From Planctomycetota bacterium (lineage in GTDB: Bacteria; Planctomycetota; Planctomycetia; Pirellulales; Lacipirellulaceae), in assembly GCA_013286045.1 (NCBI GenBank), contig JABDGM010000004.1, positions 1 to 64,000 on the forward strand: DNA of 64,000 nt. Reading direction: 5' to 3'. The translations under genes and the position numbers were made by a program. The notes below the pieces were generated by a model. That model worked only from the letters and a program-made list of their open reading frames with translations. It ran no database searches and had not been told where the DNA came from. This document shows, in pieces, positions 36,353 through 43,719 of this stretch. The first letter of the stretch is position 1, and the number at the start of each line of letters is the position of its first letter.

Positions 36353-37080
36353 TGTTGGACTCGGATCGGGCAACCGCAGTAGTTGCACGTTTGCGAAGTG
36401 TCATTAACTAATTTCCTACAAGCCTTGCACTGCGTTCGCTTCCCAAAAAAAACATAGCCACAACTGCAAAGCCGAACGCTGTTCTGGTGCTGCGCGCCGC
36501 ATCCTTTGCACGTCTTCACAGGCTTTTTTGTAGGGGGAATGTAAAGCTGATATCCGCACGCTGTACAAACTGCTACGGCGCTCTTTTCGAGACTTCCGCA
36601 GTTCGGGCAGAATCGTCTACCCCTTGGTGTTCCAGCGGATGGTTTGCGCGGACGGTTTGCTCTCGCTAGTTCGCGGTCGGCTTTCGCTTGTTCCCGGTAA
36701 GCTGCGCGCTCCGCTTTCGCTTGTTCCCGGTCGGCTTGGCGGTTTGCTTTTGCCAGTTCCCAGGCAGCTTGACGGTCAGCTTTCGCTTGTTCCCAGGCAG
36801 CTTCGCGCTCCGCTTTCGCTAGTTCGCGGGCAGCTTTGGCAGACTGCTTGGCTTGCTCCCGGCGGTTTGCTTTTGCCAGTTCCCGGGCAGCTTTGGCAGA
36901 CTGCTTGGCTTGCTCCCGTGCTTCGCGCTCTTCAATCTTCCTGGCAACTTTGGCTTGCGCCTGATCTCTTACACGCTGCATATATAGCCACACACAACCG
37001 TCGTGAAGTTGCGTGGGTCCGATCAACACGCGTGAGCATTCTTCTCCGCAGTATTCGCAGATGGCGTAGCTATCGGGCAT
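36349..37080 (-). CDS. Zinc-ribbon protein with charged tandem-repeat helix
   Basis: 243 residues. The N-terminal CEYCGEECSR...LHDGC zinc-like site is followed at about 33-150 by a long single helix of repeated units such as EQAKQSAKAARELAKANR and EQAKADRQAAWELAKANR. The DNA under it carries near-identical tandem repeats (for example 36828-36861 and 36885-36917). From about 160 come three CxxC zinc ribbons (FCPNCGSLEKSAVAVCTACG, CKGCGAQHQNSVRLCSCG, CKACRKLVNDTSQTCNYCG). The helix may act as a rigid spacer between zinc heads. Its ATG overlaps the upstream TAA (TAATG). Function unknown. Confidence 0.78.
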   Translation of the reverse strand: MPDSYAICEYCGEECSRVLIGPTQLHDGCVWLYMQRVRDQAQAKVARKIEEREAREQAKQSAKAARELAKANRREQAKQSAKAARELAKAEREAAWEQAKADRQAAWELAKANRQADREQAKAERAAYREQAKADRELARANRPRKPSAGTPRGRRFCPNCGSLEKSAVAVCTACGYQLYIPPTKKPVKTCKGCGAQHQNSVRLCSCGYVFFGKRTQCKACRKLVNDTSQTCNYCGCPIRVQQ

Positions 37081-37271
37081 TAGGCACGCTCATCCGCAGC
37101 CTTATCGAGCGCACGACGCGCCAAAGTACTAACACGTACTGCGTCCTCAAAGTTGTGAAACCGCCCGATCTCGACCACCCACTTATTCGATTCGGCGTCC
37201 CAGCGTACGCCGGAAGCCGTTGAAATTTTGGTTGCTTCCGCAGTCGCGATTAGTTTGTTGTTTTCATTCAT
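37080..37271 (-). CDS. 63-residue hypothetical protein, AP2-like strand pattern
   Basis: From ATG 37271; the track start at 37346 is not supported. GVRWDAESNKWVVEIG followed by FEDAVRVSTLARRALDKAAD has the three-strand-plus-helix pattern of AP2-type DNA-binding domains, which occur in mobile elements. Its stop overlaps the start of the zinc-ribbon gene by one base. Confidence 0.65.
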   Translation of the reverse strand: MNENNKLIATAEATKISTASGVRWDAESNKWVVEIGRFHNFEDAVRVSTLARRALDKAADERA

Positions 37272-37352
37272 AAAATTAAAACGACGGGCGCTAACGGACT
37301 CTGGTAGTAGTCCGTCAGCAGCACCGCCGCTCCGCCCCCTGGTCAACCTAGC

Positions 37353-37568
37353 TCAATGATTTTGTAACGGATTTACTTCAGGTTGCTGCAACCCGTTGCT
37401 CTTGATCCGCTGCAATTCGGCTTTTCCACGATCATCTAGTCGATTTTGGCTATTTAACCATTCGAGATACTCGACTTGCTGGCGCTCTGAGGCTGGACCT
37501 TGGTCCCAACAGGAGGAAGGTACAGGTGCTTTAAATTCGTCTGCAGTAGTGTTGGATTTGTTAGCCAT
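37353..37568 (-). CDS. 71-residue hypothetical protein
   Basis: A small hydrophilic protein (SERQQVEYLEWLNSQNRLDD, then RGKAELQRIKS) with no recognisable motif. It is supported by position: it overlaps the upstream gene by 8 bases and is followed at 81 bases by the AP2-like gene, in the same direction. Confidence 0.6.
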   Translation of the reverse strand: MANKSNTTADEFKAPVPSSCWDQGPASERQQVEYLEWLNSQNRLDDRGKAELQRIKSNGLQQPEVNPLQNH

Positions 37569-37899
37569 TGATAGGTACCCCCTCTAAGTCGAGTAGTTTT
37601 TCACAATAGTGGATTATGTTTTCGTGATCCTGGTCTGCCTTGGCTTCCGCTAACTTCTGGTAGTAGAAGGATCGCTTGCGCTCCGTCTCCGCAGCATCGG
37701 CTTGGCGCTTTTGCTCTGCTTGCTTCACTGCGTCCCTAGCGCGGCTGGCTGCCAACAAAAATGAGTTCCTGCGCGCAGCTTGCTCCAGAGTTCGTTCGTC
37801 AAATTCACCATTACGGCAAACTATATGACGCTGGTCTACCAGCGATTGCAGGACTGCTGGCGAAAGCTTCAGCCGTGCGGCTGCTGAATTCAGGTCCAT
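37561..37899 (-). CDS. 112-residue protein, HTH-like N-terminus and coiled coil
   Basis: The N-terminus MDLNSAAARLKLSPAVLQSL resembles a short MerR/HTH segment, and FDERTLEQAARRNSFLLAAS with a Lys/Glu-rich coiled coil follows. Family unknown. Overlaps the next gene by 8 bases; lies downstream of the ribbon-helix-helix gene. Confidence 0.65.
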   Translation of the reverse strand: MDLNSAAARLKLSPAVLQSLVDQRHIVCRNGEFDERTLEQAARRNSFLLAASRARDAVKQAEQKRQADAAETERKRSFYYQKLAEAKADQDHENIIHYCEKLLDLEGVPING

Positions 37900-37977
37900 A
37901 GATACCCCAAGTACTGATTGTGTAATCGCGTACTTGCGGTAATGGCTGCCGATCCGACAGGGCAGCTAGAAATCTGG

Positions 37978-38145
37978 TTATTGTTGGCTGCGCCGAACCC
38001 AGTTACTGCGAACAAACTTTGCCACAGCTTCCCGAACCATTGCCGAGAATGCTACCCCGTCTTGCTCAGCAAGCTTTCGAAGCAGGATTGCGTGTGGCTC
38101 GGGTATTTGGCAGCAGACGCGCTGCATTGGTCGGTGTGTTCTCAT
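37978..38145 (-). CDS. 55-residue ribbon-helix-helix (CopG/Arc-like) protein
   Basis: Missed by the ORF track. On the minus strand GGGGGAC precedes ATG 38145, and the stop is TAA at 37978. The sequence QRVCCQIPEPHAILLRKLAE, then QDGVAFSAMVREAVAKFVRS, is a strand followed by two helices, the RHH DNA-binding fold used by plasmid copy-control and toxin-antitoxin repressors. The palindrome 16 bases upstream is its likely operator. It heads the minus-strand small-gene run. Confidence 0.8.
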   Translation of the reverse strand: MRTHRPMQRVCCQIPEPHAILLRKLAEQDGVAFSAMVREAVAKFVRSNWVRRSQQ

Positions 38146-38699
38146 TTGTTGTCCCCCGTTGATATGCGAATCTGCATATCAATAATTAGAAACCAAGATG
38201 GGAGTTACGTTAATAGTAAACATGCTGCGCGATAAGTTGTTGCGGGCGGACTACTTACTTAAACTTTGCCCCGTGCCGGGGCGAGAGTTCCAAAAAATTG
38301 GTAGTAAAAAATCCAGAATTGCAAACGCCCCGGGGCACTAAAACCGCAAGTGAGGCGAGCTAAATGAAAGGCACGAGCGGGCGCGCGATGGGGTGGGTAT
38401 CCCGGGTTTAGCTTTTCACTGACAGCCCGCCTAACGTTCCGGCGCTGCTGTAGGCGCTCGCAAATGGGCGCGCACGATCAGGGATACATTGGCGCGGGGA
38501 CTCGGGAGCGGGTTTGCTGGGGCTCGGGCGCTGGGAACTGGTCAACAATCGACCGCACCAAACCATCGCGGTAGGTGCTGCCATAGCTCCAGGCGTCTCA
38601 GGTACGTCAAAAATCCTACAGGATTATTGACCAACTGCGCGCTAAGTGTAATAATGCCACCAGAGTTAGCCGATATAACGGCAAATAGGAGCTTAAATC
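38146..38699. other. Regulatory gap between RHH and serine-recombinase genes
   Basis: About 550 bases between divergent genes. It holds the palindrome at 38161-38180 and a GC hairpin (GCCCCG TGC CGGGGC near 38265-38280) that lacks a T-run. The track entry 38489-38860 is an out-of-frame shadow of the recombinase start. No gene seen. Confidence 0.5.
38161..38180. promoter_or_regulatory. Palindromic operator candidate for the RHH protein
   Basis: GATATGC-GAATCT-GCATATC is a perfect 7-bp inverted repeat, 16 bases upstream of the RHH start. RHH dimers typically bind such sites and repress their own gene. Confidence 0.6.
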
Positions 38700-39383
38700 A
38701 TGGGTCGCAACTGCGTTTCATACCTACGGGTCAGTGGAGCTTCTCAGATCGACGGAGACGGATTCACCCGCCAACGCCAAGCAATCGAGCGCTACTGCAA
38801 AGGGAACGAACTGCGGATAGTGGGCGAGTTCCAAGATGCTGGGGTCTCGGGGACGAATGAGCTTTGCGACCGTGACGGACTCCAGGCGCTCATAGAACGC
38901 ATCGCTGGGAATCACGTGCGGGTTGTCGTGGTCGAGAACGCGAGCCGTCTGGCGCGTGACCTAATGATTCAGGAAACGATCTTGGATCAGTTCCGCAAAC
39001 TCGGGGTTACGGTCCTAGGTGCGGACGGTACCGATCTAACCGTGAGCGATGACAACCCTACTCTAGTCCTCATTCGACAAATTCTCGGGGCGGTGGCGCA
39101 ATTCGATAAGGCTTGCACGGTTGCCAAGCTGAAGACCGCCAGAGCCCGTATACGCAACCGTGGCGAGCGCTGTGACGGTCGTAAGCCCTTTGGAGACCGT
39201 GAAGGGGAAGCGGAGACCCTGGAGCGTATCAAGCAGCTACGGCGCAAACCACGTGGCGCGCAGAGACTGACTTTCGAGCAGGTAGCCGACAAGCTTAATC
39301 GAGAGAAGCGCCCAACGCGTGCTGGGGGCGCATGGACCAAGGGAAGCGTACACGCGATCTGCAAGCGCCTGGAATTGGCGTAG
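38700..39383 (+). CDS. Serine recombinase (resolvase/invertase type)
   Basis: 227 residues; AGGAG nine bases before ATG 38700. The resolvase domain is complete: the YLRVSGASQIDGDGFTRQRQ start supplies the nucleophile serine (SYLRVS), followed by RDGLQALIERI and VENASRLARDLMIQE with the conserved Arg pair. A short C-terminal recombinase/HTH part ends at QRLTFEQVADKLNREKRPTR and TKGSVHAICKRL. Small resolvases of this size resolve multimers or move small elements. In this element it may resolve replication dimers made by the RepA-like system (inference). Confidence 0.93.
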   Translation: MGRNCVSYLRVSGASQIDGDGFTRQRQAIERYCKGNELRIVGEFQDAGVSGTNELCDRDGLQALIERIAGNHVRVVVVENASRLARDLMIQETILDQFRKLGVTVLGADGTDLTVSDDNPTLVLIRQILGAVAQFDKACTVAKLKTARARIRNRGERCDGRKPFGDREGEAETLERIKQLRRKPRGAQRLTFEQVADKLNREKRPTRAGGAWTKGSVHAICKRLELA

Positions 39384-39818
39384 GCTCCCGCGACTTCTAC
39401 CGCCTGAGTGTAGCGCTTTTTGCGCCTCAATTGCACACGGTAACGGAATCTGCGCCCGAGGCGTCTGCCGAGCGCATCACTGAGTACGGCAGTTCCCTGC
39501 GCCCCTGCGCGCCATAGTTAACTAGTTCTGCAAACTTTTGCCGAGATGCACCCAAAGCACACTGCTAAAGCATGCCCCAGCGAAGTCGCATAACTCTTCC
39601 ACGGATGATTCTTTTTCCAGGATGGTTCAAAGTCTGTCTTCAGTGACCACTACTTTCACTACTTTCAAGCACTCCTTTCACTGAGCGCACTGCTACCCAC
39701 CACCCACTCCGCTCACACCCCCCTATATGTATAGGGGGTGGAGGGAGTGGTGGTAGTGCTCGTGGTACAGGTCAATACAATCAGCGAAGTGAAAGGACTG
39801 GTCCACACGTCTCTGCGG
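39384..39818. other. Gene-free region with large palindrome, origin candidate
   Basis: Convergent stops of the recombinase and the RepA-like gene flank it. It contains repeated short CACTACTTTCA-like strings (39647-39670) and the large nested palindrome listed separately. No gene is visible. Confidence 0.55.
39673..39797. repeat. Large nested palindrome next to repA-like gene
   Basis: The core CACCCCCCTATA TG TATAGGGGGTG (about 39715-39740) is flanked by imperfectly matching arms (CTACCCACCACCCACTCC on the left, GGGAGTGGTGGTAG on the right) and an outer pair TCCTTTCACT / AGTGAAAGGA (39673-39682, 39788-39797). The total could fold into a stem of more than 30 bp. It may be a replication origin, a bidirectional terminator, or both. 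Confidence 0.7.
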
Positions 39819-41153
39819 TTAATCCTTCCATTGGAAAGCCTTGATGGGACTCTTCCGGTAGGTGACCGACTTTTGTACTTCCTCAAGCTTCCCGGCTTCT
39901 AAGAGCAAAGGAAACAGCTTTTTCCATCGTCGCGTGGAGATACCAGCCAGTTCACCAAGTGCGCTCTGACTTTGCGCCCCATGCTCCTCCGAAGCAACGC
40001 GCACCCTAGAGAATTCTTCCGTAAGCTGTTCCTCAGCCTTCGCGGCTTTCCTGTCGTCCTTGTCAGACTGCTGCTGCGCTTCCTCTTGCTTGTAGTATTC
40101 ACCGTCCCTAACTGCTGCGGTCTTCCAAATTGCAGCTTCCCGTGGTCCCGATGGATCACCTTCGTTGCAGTTCAGCGCCCACTTGGAACAGCTACCGTCG
40201 CTACCCCCTAGGTCCATCCACAACGCGTGGAAACCGTCTCCCTTATATCGCTCCCGCCTGGACAGCAACATCCACTGGCGGAAGTGCTCAGCAGCGCCAG
40301 CGCCAGCTAGATCATCTATATCGGGTGCAGTATTGCCGTCCCAAGTCTTCTTAATATGGTGACAGCAAATTGGCGTAGCATCGTGCTTTTCGACCATATC
40401 CGTCAGTCGGGAGTAAATCTCGACCATCTTCGGTGCATTGGCGAATTCATCGCCGGAAATCATTTTGAGTAGGTTGTCAAAAATCACGACTTCCGGCTTC
40501 CCGCTTAATATGATTCGCTCGCAAGCCATCATGTCTTCCATATTCTCGATGCGCGGTACGCAGTCGTCCCAATGGAAGTGCGCCCGTACATCGTCCCGCG
40601 TGAGTTCCTTGCCCTTAAGAATTCGGAACACAGATTCTTCCAACAACCCGCCCTTGCTTTCGCCCGCGAGCAGCAGAACGCGCCTAGGGCGGTCTACTGG
40701 GAAGCGTCCTAGGAATGGTTTGCCACTCGCTAGGGAAAGCGCAAGGTCCACAGCAATCGAAGACTTCAACGTCTTTTTCTTGCCGCCAAGAATGAATGAC
40801 CGCCGTTCCGCAAGCACGCCGTCAATGATGTACTTCGGCTTGTACTTGGGCTTGGCTAGTTCGTCGATGTCCCGCGCATTAAATTTGCCGAACCGTTCGT
40901 AACTAGTTTCACCCTTAGGCTTGGCGGGCTCAGGGATATAATTAGAAGCCTTGGAAGTCGATGGTTCCCCGCCATCATTCTGAGAGTCTGGAACCCACGA
41001 CCATTCTTGTACGTCGTGTTCGTCCCAGTCGGTTGTCCACAGAAGTTTCCATCCGCCCGGCAACTGAGCGCCGGCGGGTGGGGACTCGGGCATCGGTCCC
41101 GGGTCCGCATACGTTTCCTTCGTCTGTGCTCCCGTAATTGTGGGAGCGTTCAT
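39819..41153 (-). CDS. RepA-like AAA ATPase (AAA_25 type)
   Basis: 444 residues. After a 90-residue non-conserved N-terminus the RecA-like core has Walker A GGKKKTLKSS near 123-132, RVLLLAGES, and Walker B EVVIFDNLLKM near 222. HATPICCHHIKKTW-like TPICCHHIKKTW follows near 257, the pattern of hexameric RepA helicase/AAA_25 proteins. A charged C-terminal part ends in an HTH-like segment (SALGELAGISTRRWKKLFPL). Such proteins load or act as replicative helicases of plasmids and integrative elements. The upstream HTH gene overlaps it by one base (TAATG). Confidence 0.85.
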   Translation of the reverse strand: MNAPTITGAQTKETYADPGPMPESPPAGAQLPGGWKLLWTTDWDEHDVQEWSWVPDSQNDGGEPSTSKASNYIPEPAKPKGETSYERFGKFNARDIDELAKPKYKPKYIIDGVLAERRSFILGGKKKTLKSSIAVDLALSLASGKPFLGRFPVDRPRRVLLLAGESKGGLLEESVFRILKGKELTRDDVRAHFHWDDCVPRIENMEDMMACERIILSGKPEVVIFDNLLKMISGDEFANAPKMVEIYSRLTDMVEKHDATPICCHHIKKTWDGNTAPDIDDLAGAGAAEHFRQWMLLSRRERYKGDGFHALWMDLGGSDGSCSKWALNCNEGDPSGPREAAIWKTAAVRDGEYYKQEEAQQQSDKDDRKAAKAEEQLTEEFSRVRVASEEHGAQSQSALGELAGISTRRWKKLFPLLLEAGKLEEVQKSVTYRKSPIKAFQWKD

Positions 41154-41386
41154 TATTTAGCACCTCCGCCGATAACGGCTGTGTTAGATGCTTCGCGCTG
41201 CGCAATCCATTCGCGGAGTGATCGGGTTGAAAACCGTATGCCCTTCTTGCCGGCGCGTAGCCTGATAAATGGAATCTCGTTCGCTTTCCGCATGTCGTAT
41301 AGCGTTTTCGAGCTAACGTCTAGGAGTTTGCAAGCTTCGCTGATATTCACCAGCAAGGGCTCGGGGGTTTGGTTTGTTGCGACCAT
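41153..41386 (-). CDS. Excisionase-like HTH_17 protein
   Basis: 77 residues from ATG 41386 with GAGGTG upstream. It carries the standard HTH_17 pattern: LLVNISEACKLLDVSSKTLY, then DMRKANEIPFIRLRAGKKGI and FSTRSLREWI. Such proteins bend DNA in excision or regulate the replication gene. It is coupled to the RepA-like gene by a one-base overlap, so it may control that operon. Confidence 0.88.
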   Translation of the reverse strand: MVATNQTPEPLLVNISEACKLLDVSSKTLYDMRKANEIPFIRLRAGKKGIRFSTRSLREWIAQREASNTAVIGGGAK

Positions 41387-41668
41387 TAGCAACACCTCAG
41401 TGTGAGTGATTAGGAGTGGATAAATACCTGATACGCCTAATTGTACGCGCGGGGATTCGATTCCGTAGAGCAAGATTCTGCACGGGTGCTATGCGGGTTC
41501 ACATACGTGTAACTAAAAACACAAACTCAATTTTTGCTCTAAAAAATTATCTGAGAATTTTTCTAGGGTCGATACGCGGGGGCGCGTATAGTCTGTTGTT
41601 CACGTTTCCAGGATGCCTGTTTCAATGCGCACGACGCGCCAATATGGCGACCGCTGATCTTCGTTACG

Positions 41669-41887
41669 ATGTCCGATCCTCAAAAACCTCAAAAACCTCT
41701 GGGACCGATCCAATCGGATACCGTCTATCCGCTACAGGTCTTCTGCGCTTTGTCAGGGCTCGAAGCAGCTTCACTCCGAAAAATGCGGGATAATGGCTTT
41801 AAGGTTCTACGCGTTGGCAAGTGTTCCTACATCGTCGGTTGTGAGTTCCTGAACTACGTTATCCAGCATGGCAAACCAGTAACTTGA
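41669..41887 (+). CDS. 72-residue DNA-binding-like protein next to integrase
   Basis: The body YPLQVFCALSGLEAASLRKM, then RDNGFKVLRVGKCSYIVGCE and FLNYV, reads as a winged-helix similar in layout to small excisionases. Position supports it: it lies 190 bases upstream of the integrase in the same direction. The ribosome-binding site is weak. A second excisionase or an integrase regulator is likely. Confidence 0.7.
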   Translation: MSDPQKPQKPLGPIQSDTVYPLQVFCALSGLEAASLRKMRDNGFKVLRVGKCSYIVGCEFLNYVIQHGKPVT

Positions 41888-42079
41888 CCCCATGCGCCGG
41901 ATTGTGCGAACATACCGGAGTCAAAGCTCCCGCAAGGGGGTACCTAGCAGGAAAACTCAATCGATACGGCAGCGCCATTGCGTATGCCGGTGCGCGGAAA
42001 CCGTAAGGACCGCAAGGCAATCTAGGTTGCCTGACAGCGCCGGCGCTCGCGATGGCGTTTTTGTTTGTAGGTACCTCCT

Positions 42080-43336
42080 ATGAGTCAGAAGAAACCCAAG
42101 GTTCCAAAGGTGCGAGTAGTGCGTCCTAGTGGACGCGGTATCGAATTACGTTACACCGATCGCGAGACAAAAAAAGAGATACGACTAGCAACCGGCACTA
42201 CTGACGAATCGGCGATTGAGGACCAGAAGAAACAACTGGAAGCCAAACTGCTCCTAGGTATCGATGCCAAGCCCAAGAAACGCGTAGGCGGTCCCCACAT
42301 GCCATGGGCGGACTTCCGCGAACGGTTCCGAGAATTGCACCTACACGCGCTTCGCGAAGATTCCAGGGAAGCGGTAGAAGTCCGACTGAATGTGGCAGAG
42401 CGAATCGCAAAACCTCGCACGCTATCCGATATGGCGAACGCGGAGACGTTGCACGATCTCCAGGTAAAGCTACTGGAGGGCGCGGAAAGCACAGTAGGAC
42501 CAAAGGGCAAGAAACGCAATCGCGGTCCCCGATCTCCGCACACGGTAAAGTCCTATATGGTCGCGGTGCTGACGGCGCTGAATTGGGCGCGCGATGAGAT
42601 GCAATGGCTGCAATCAGTTCCCAAGGTTCGCAAGGTTAAGGTTTCAAAACTGAAGCATGCCAAGGGGCGGGCAATCTGTGAGGAAGAGTTTGACCGCGTT
42701 CTCGAAAAGGTAAAGGACGTAGTAGGTGCTGAAGCTGAAGAGTCCTGGAAATATCTTTTGCGTGGACTCTGGGAAAGCAGTTTGCGAATTGATGAGTTGC
42801 TACATCTCCATTGGTCCGACGGGCAGTACATTGTTCCGCAGTGGAGCAAAGGCAAATTGCCGGTGCTGCTGATCCCTGCGCCCATGCAGAAGAATGACAC
42901 TGAGGAAAGCATACCGCTGTTACCTACCTTGGAAGCGGTGCTGCTCGAAACCCCCAAGGCGCAGCGGTTCGGATGGATTTTCAATCCTTTGAGTTTGCAA
43001 ACGAAGCTGGGACGTAAGGTGCGGCATCAGCGCCCTAGCGCCGAATGGGTTAGCCGGATTCTCTGTCGGATCGGTGCGAAGGCTGGGGTTATCGTCCAAG
43101 CGGCAAAGGGGGAAGGCAAACCGAAGTTTGCCAGCGCCCATGATCTCCGCCGAAGCTGTGCCGAGAGACTGGCTAACGCGGGAGTCCCAGAGCGGGAAGT
43201 TGCCAAGGTTCTCCGCCATGCGGACGTAGAGACTACTCGCAAGTACTACGCGCCGGGGACCGTCCAAGAGTCCGCTGGCATCATTCGCAAGCAGTTGAAT
43301 GTACCTAGGTACATTGCCAAGTCGGAATCGTCGTAA
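42080..43336 (+). CDS. Tyrosine recombinase (integrase) of the tRNA-Arg element
   Basis: 418 residues. Catalytic residues are visible: Arg in ESSLRIDELLHL, the HxxR box SAHDLRRSCAERL, His in KVLRHADVETTRKYYAP and Tyr in the same string. The core-binding domain spans about 75-200. It ends one base before the 48-bp att repeat that overlaps the tRNA-Arg 3' end, the standard place for the integrase of a tRNA-integrated element. It differs from the integrase at 33857 in the N-terminal domain, so the two elements are not recent duplicates, yet they use the same tRNA. Confidence 0.94.
   Translation: MSQKKPKVPKVRVVRPSGRGIELRYTDRETKKEIRLATGTTDESAIEDQKKQLEAKLLLGIDAKPKKRVGGPHMPWADFRERFRELHLHALREDSREAVEVRLNVAERIAKPRTLSDMANAETLHDLQVKLLEGAESTVGPKGKKRNRGPRSPHTVKSYMVAVLTALNWARDEMQWLQSVPKVRKVKVSKLKHAKGRAICEEEFDRVLEKVKDVVGAEAEESWKYLLRGLWESSLRIDELLHLHWSDGQYIVPQWSKGKLPVLLIPAPMQKNDTEESIPLLPTLEAVLLETPKAQRFGWIFNPLSLQTKLGRKVRHQRPSAEWVSRILCRIGAKAGVIVQAAKGEGKPKFASAHDLRRSCAERLANAGVPEREVAKVLRHADVETTRKYYAPGTVQESAGIIRKQLNVPRYIAKSESS
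43300..43313. promoter_or_regulatory. Candidate integrase arm-type site
   Basis: TGTACCTAGGTACA is a perfect palindrome made of the 8-mer TGTACCTA in both orientations, inside the end of the integrase gene and 24 bases from attR. The same 8-mer pair occurs at 35351-35376 near attL, and related GGTACCT strings occur at 42069 and 41939. Confidence 0.5.
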
Positions 43337-43384
43337 GTCTAGCGCGCTCGGCAGGATTCGAACCTGCAACCCCTGGTTCCGAAG
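43337..43384. repeat. attR: 48-bp repeat overlapping tRNA-Arg 3' half
   Basis: Perfect match to 35198-35245. It runs from 6 bases outside the tRNA 3' end to the anticodon loop, the classic integrase crossover region that keeps the tRNA intact after insertion. Confidence 0.93.
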
Positions 43385-43416
43385 ACCAGTGCTCTATCCA
43401 ATTGAGCTACGAACGC
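43343..43416 (-). tRNA. tRNA-Arg (anticodon TCG)
   Basis: On the minus strand acceptor GCGTTCG pairs with CGAGCGC; the D-arm is AGCTCAATTGGATAGAGC. The anticodon stem CTGGT/ACCAG encloses the loop CTTCGGA with anticodon TCG (reads CGA), and the T-arm is GCAGG TTCGAAT CCTGC. Discriminator G; the terminal CCA is not encoded. The 3' half doubles as attR of the inserted element. Confidence 0.95.
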
Positions 43417-43545
43417 GAATGCCTTGAAGTACACAAGATTCTGAGTTTATGAATGCGTTCAAAAAAGTGACTGCACATCCATTTATACGCCCAATGGTTG
43501 GCATTTCAGCAGAATCTTCCATCCTACCGGACCAGTGAGCGTGCG

Positions 43546-43719
43546 ATGCCTACCTATTCTAGCCGCCGGACGTGGACCAAGAAACCCGGCACGCCCTGCC
43601 CCGACTTCCCACTTTTTCGGCATGCCAGGGGATGCTGGAAAAAAGTGCGTGAGAAATTGATACACTTCGGCGAGATTGCCAATGACCCAATAGCACACAG
43701 GTTAGTTTGGCATCTATAG
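43546..43719 (+). pseudogene. Remnant of a third integrase (N-terminal fragment)
   Basis: Only about 57 residues. TKKPGTPCPDFPLFRHARGC, then WKKVREKLIHFGEIANDP, matches the N-terminal arm-binding segment seen in many planctomycete integrases (pattern PDFPLFxHxxGxWxKK...FG). The frame stops after it; no catalytic domain remains. It lies on the 5' side of tRNA-Arg and overlaps the end of the next minus-strand gene by a few bases. Probably debris from an earlier insertion at the same tRNA. Confidence 0.55.

Larger units (their letters stand above)
35198..43384. mobile_element. Integrated element at tRNA-Arg(TCG), about 8.1 kb
   Basis: Bounded by perfect 48-bp direct repeats; the unit length is 8139 bases. 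The tyrosine recombinase at 42080-43336 sits directly inside the tRNA-proximal end, as in classical tRNA-integrating islands. Cargo: wHTH protein, small-gene cluster, RHH protein, serine recombinase, RepA-like ATPase, two excisionase-like proteins. No capsid, portal, relaxase or conjugation gene is present, so it is not a self-transmissible ICE or a complete phage. It looks like a small integrative plasmid-like element or a satellite. Confidence 0.88.

Noticed and set aside
36624-37223. 199-residue plus-strand ORF
   Set aside because: Its repeated LSLVPG-like units are the antisense of the minus-strand helix repeats.
36077-38145. Possible CRISPR-like array suggested by short tandem repeats
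   Set aside because: The repeats lie in frame inside a coding gene and lack regular spacers; no cas gene is present anywhere in the window.
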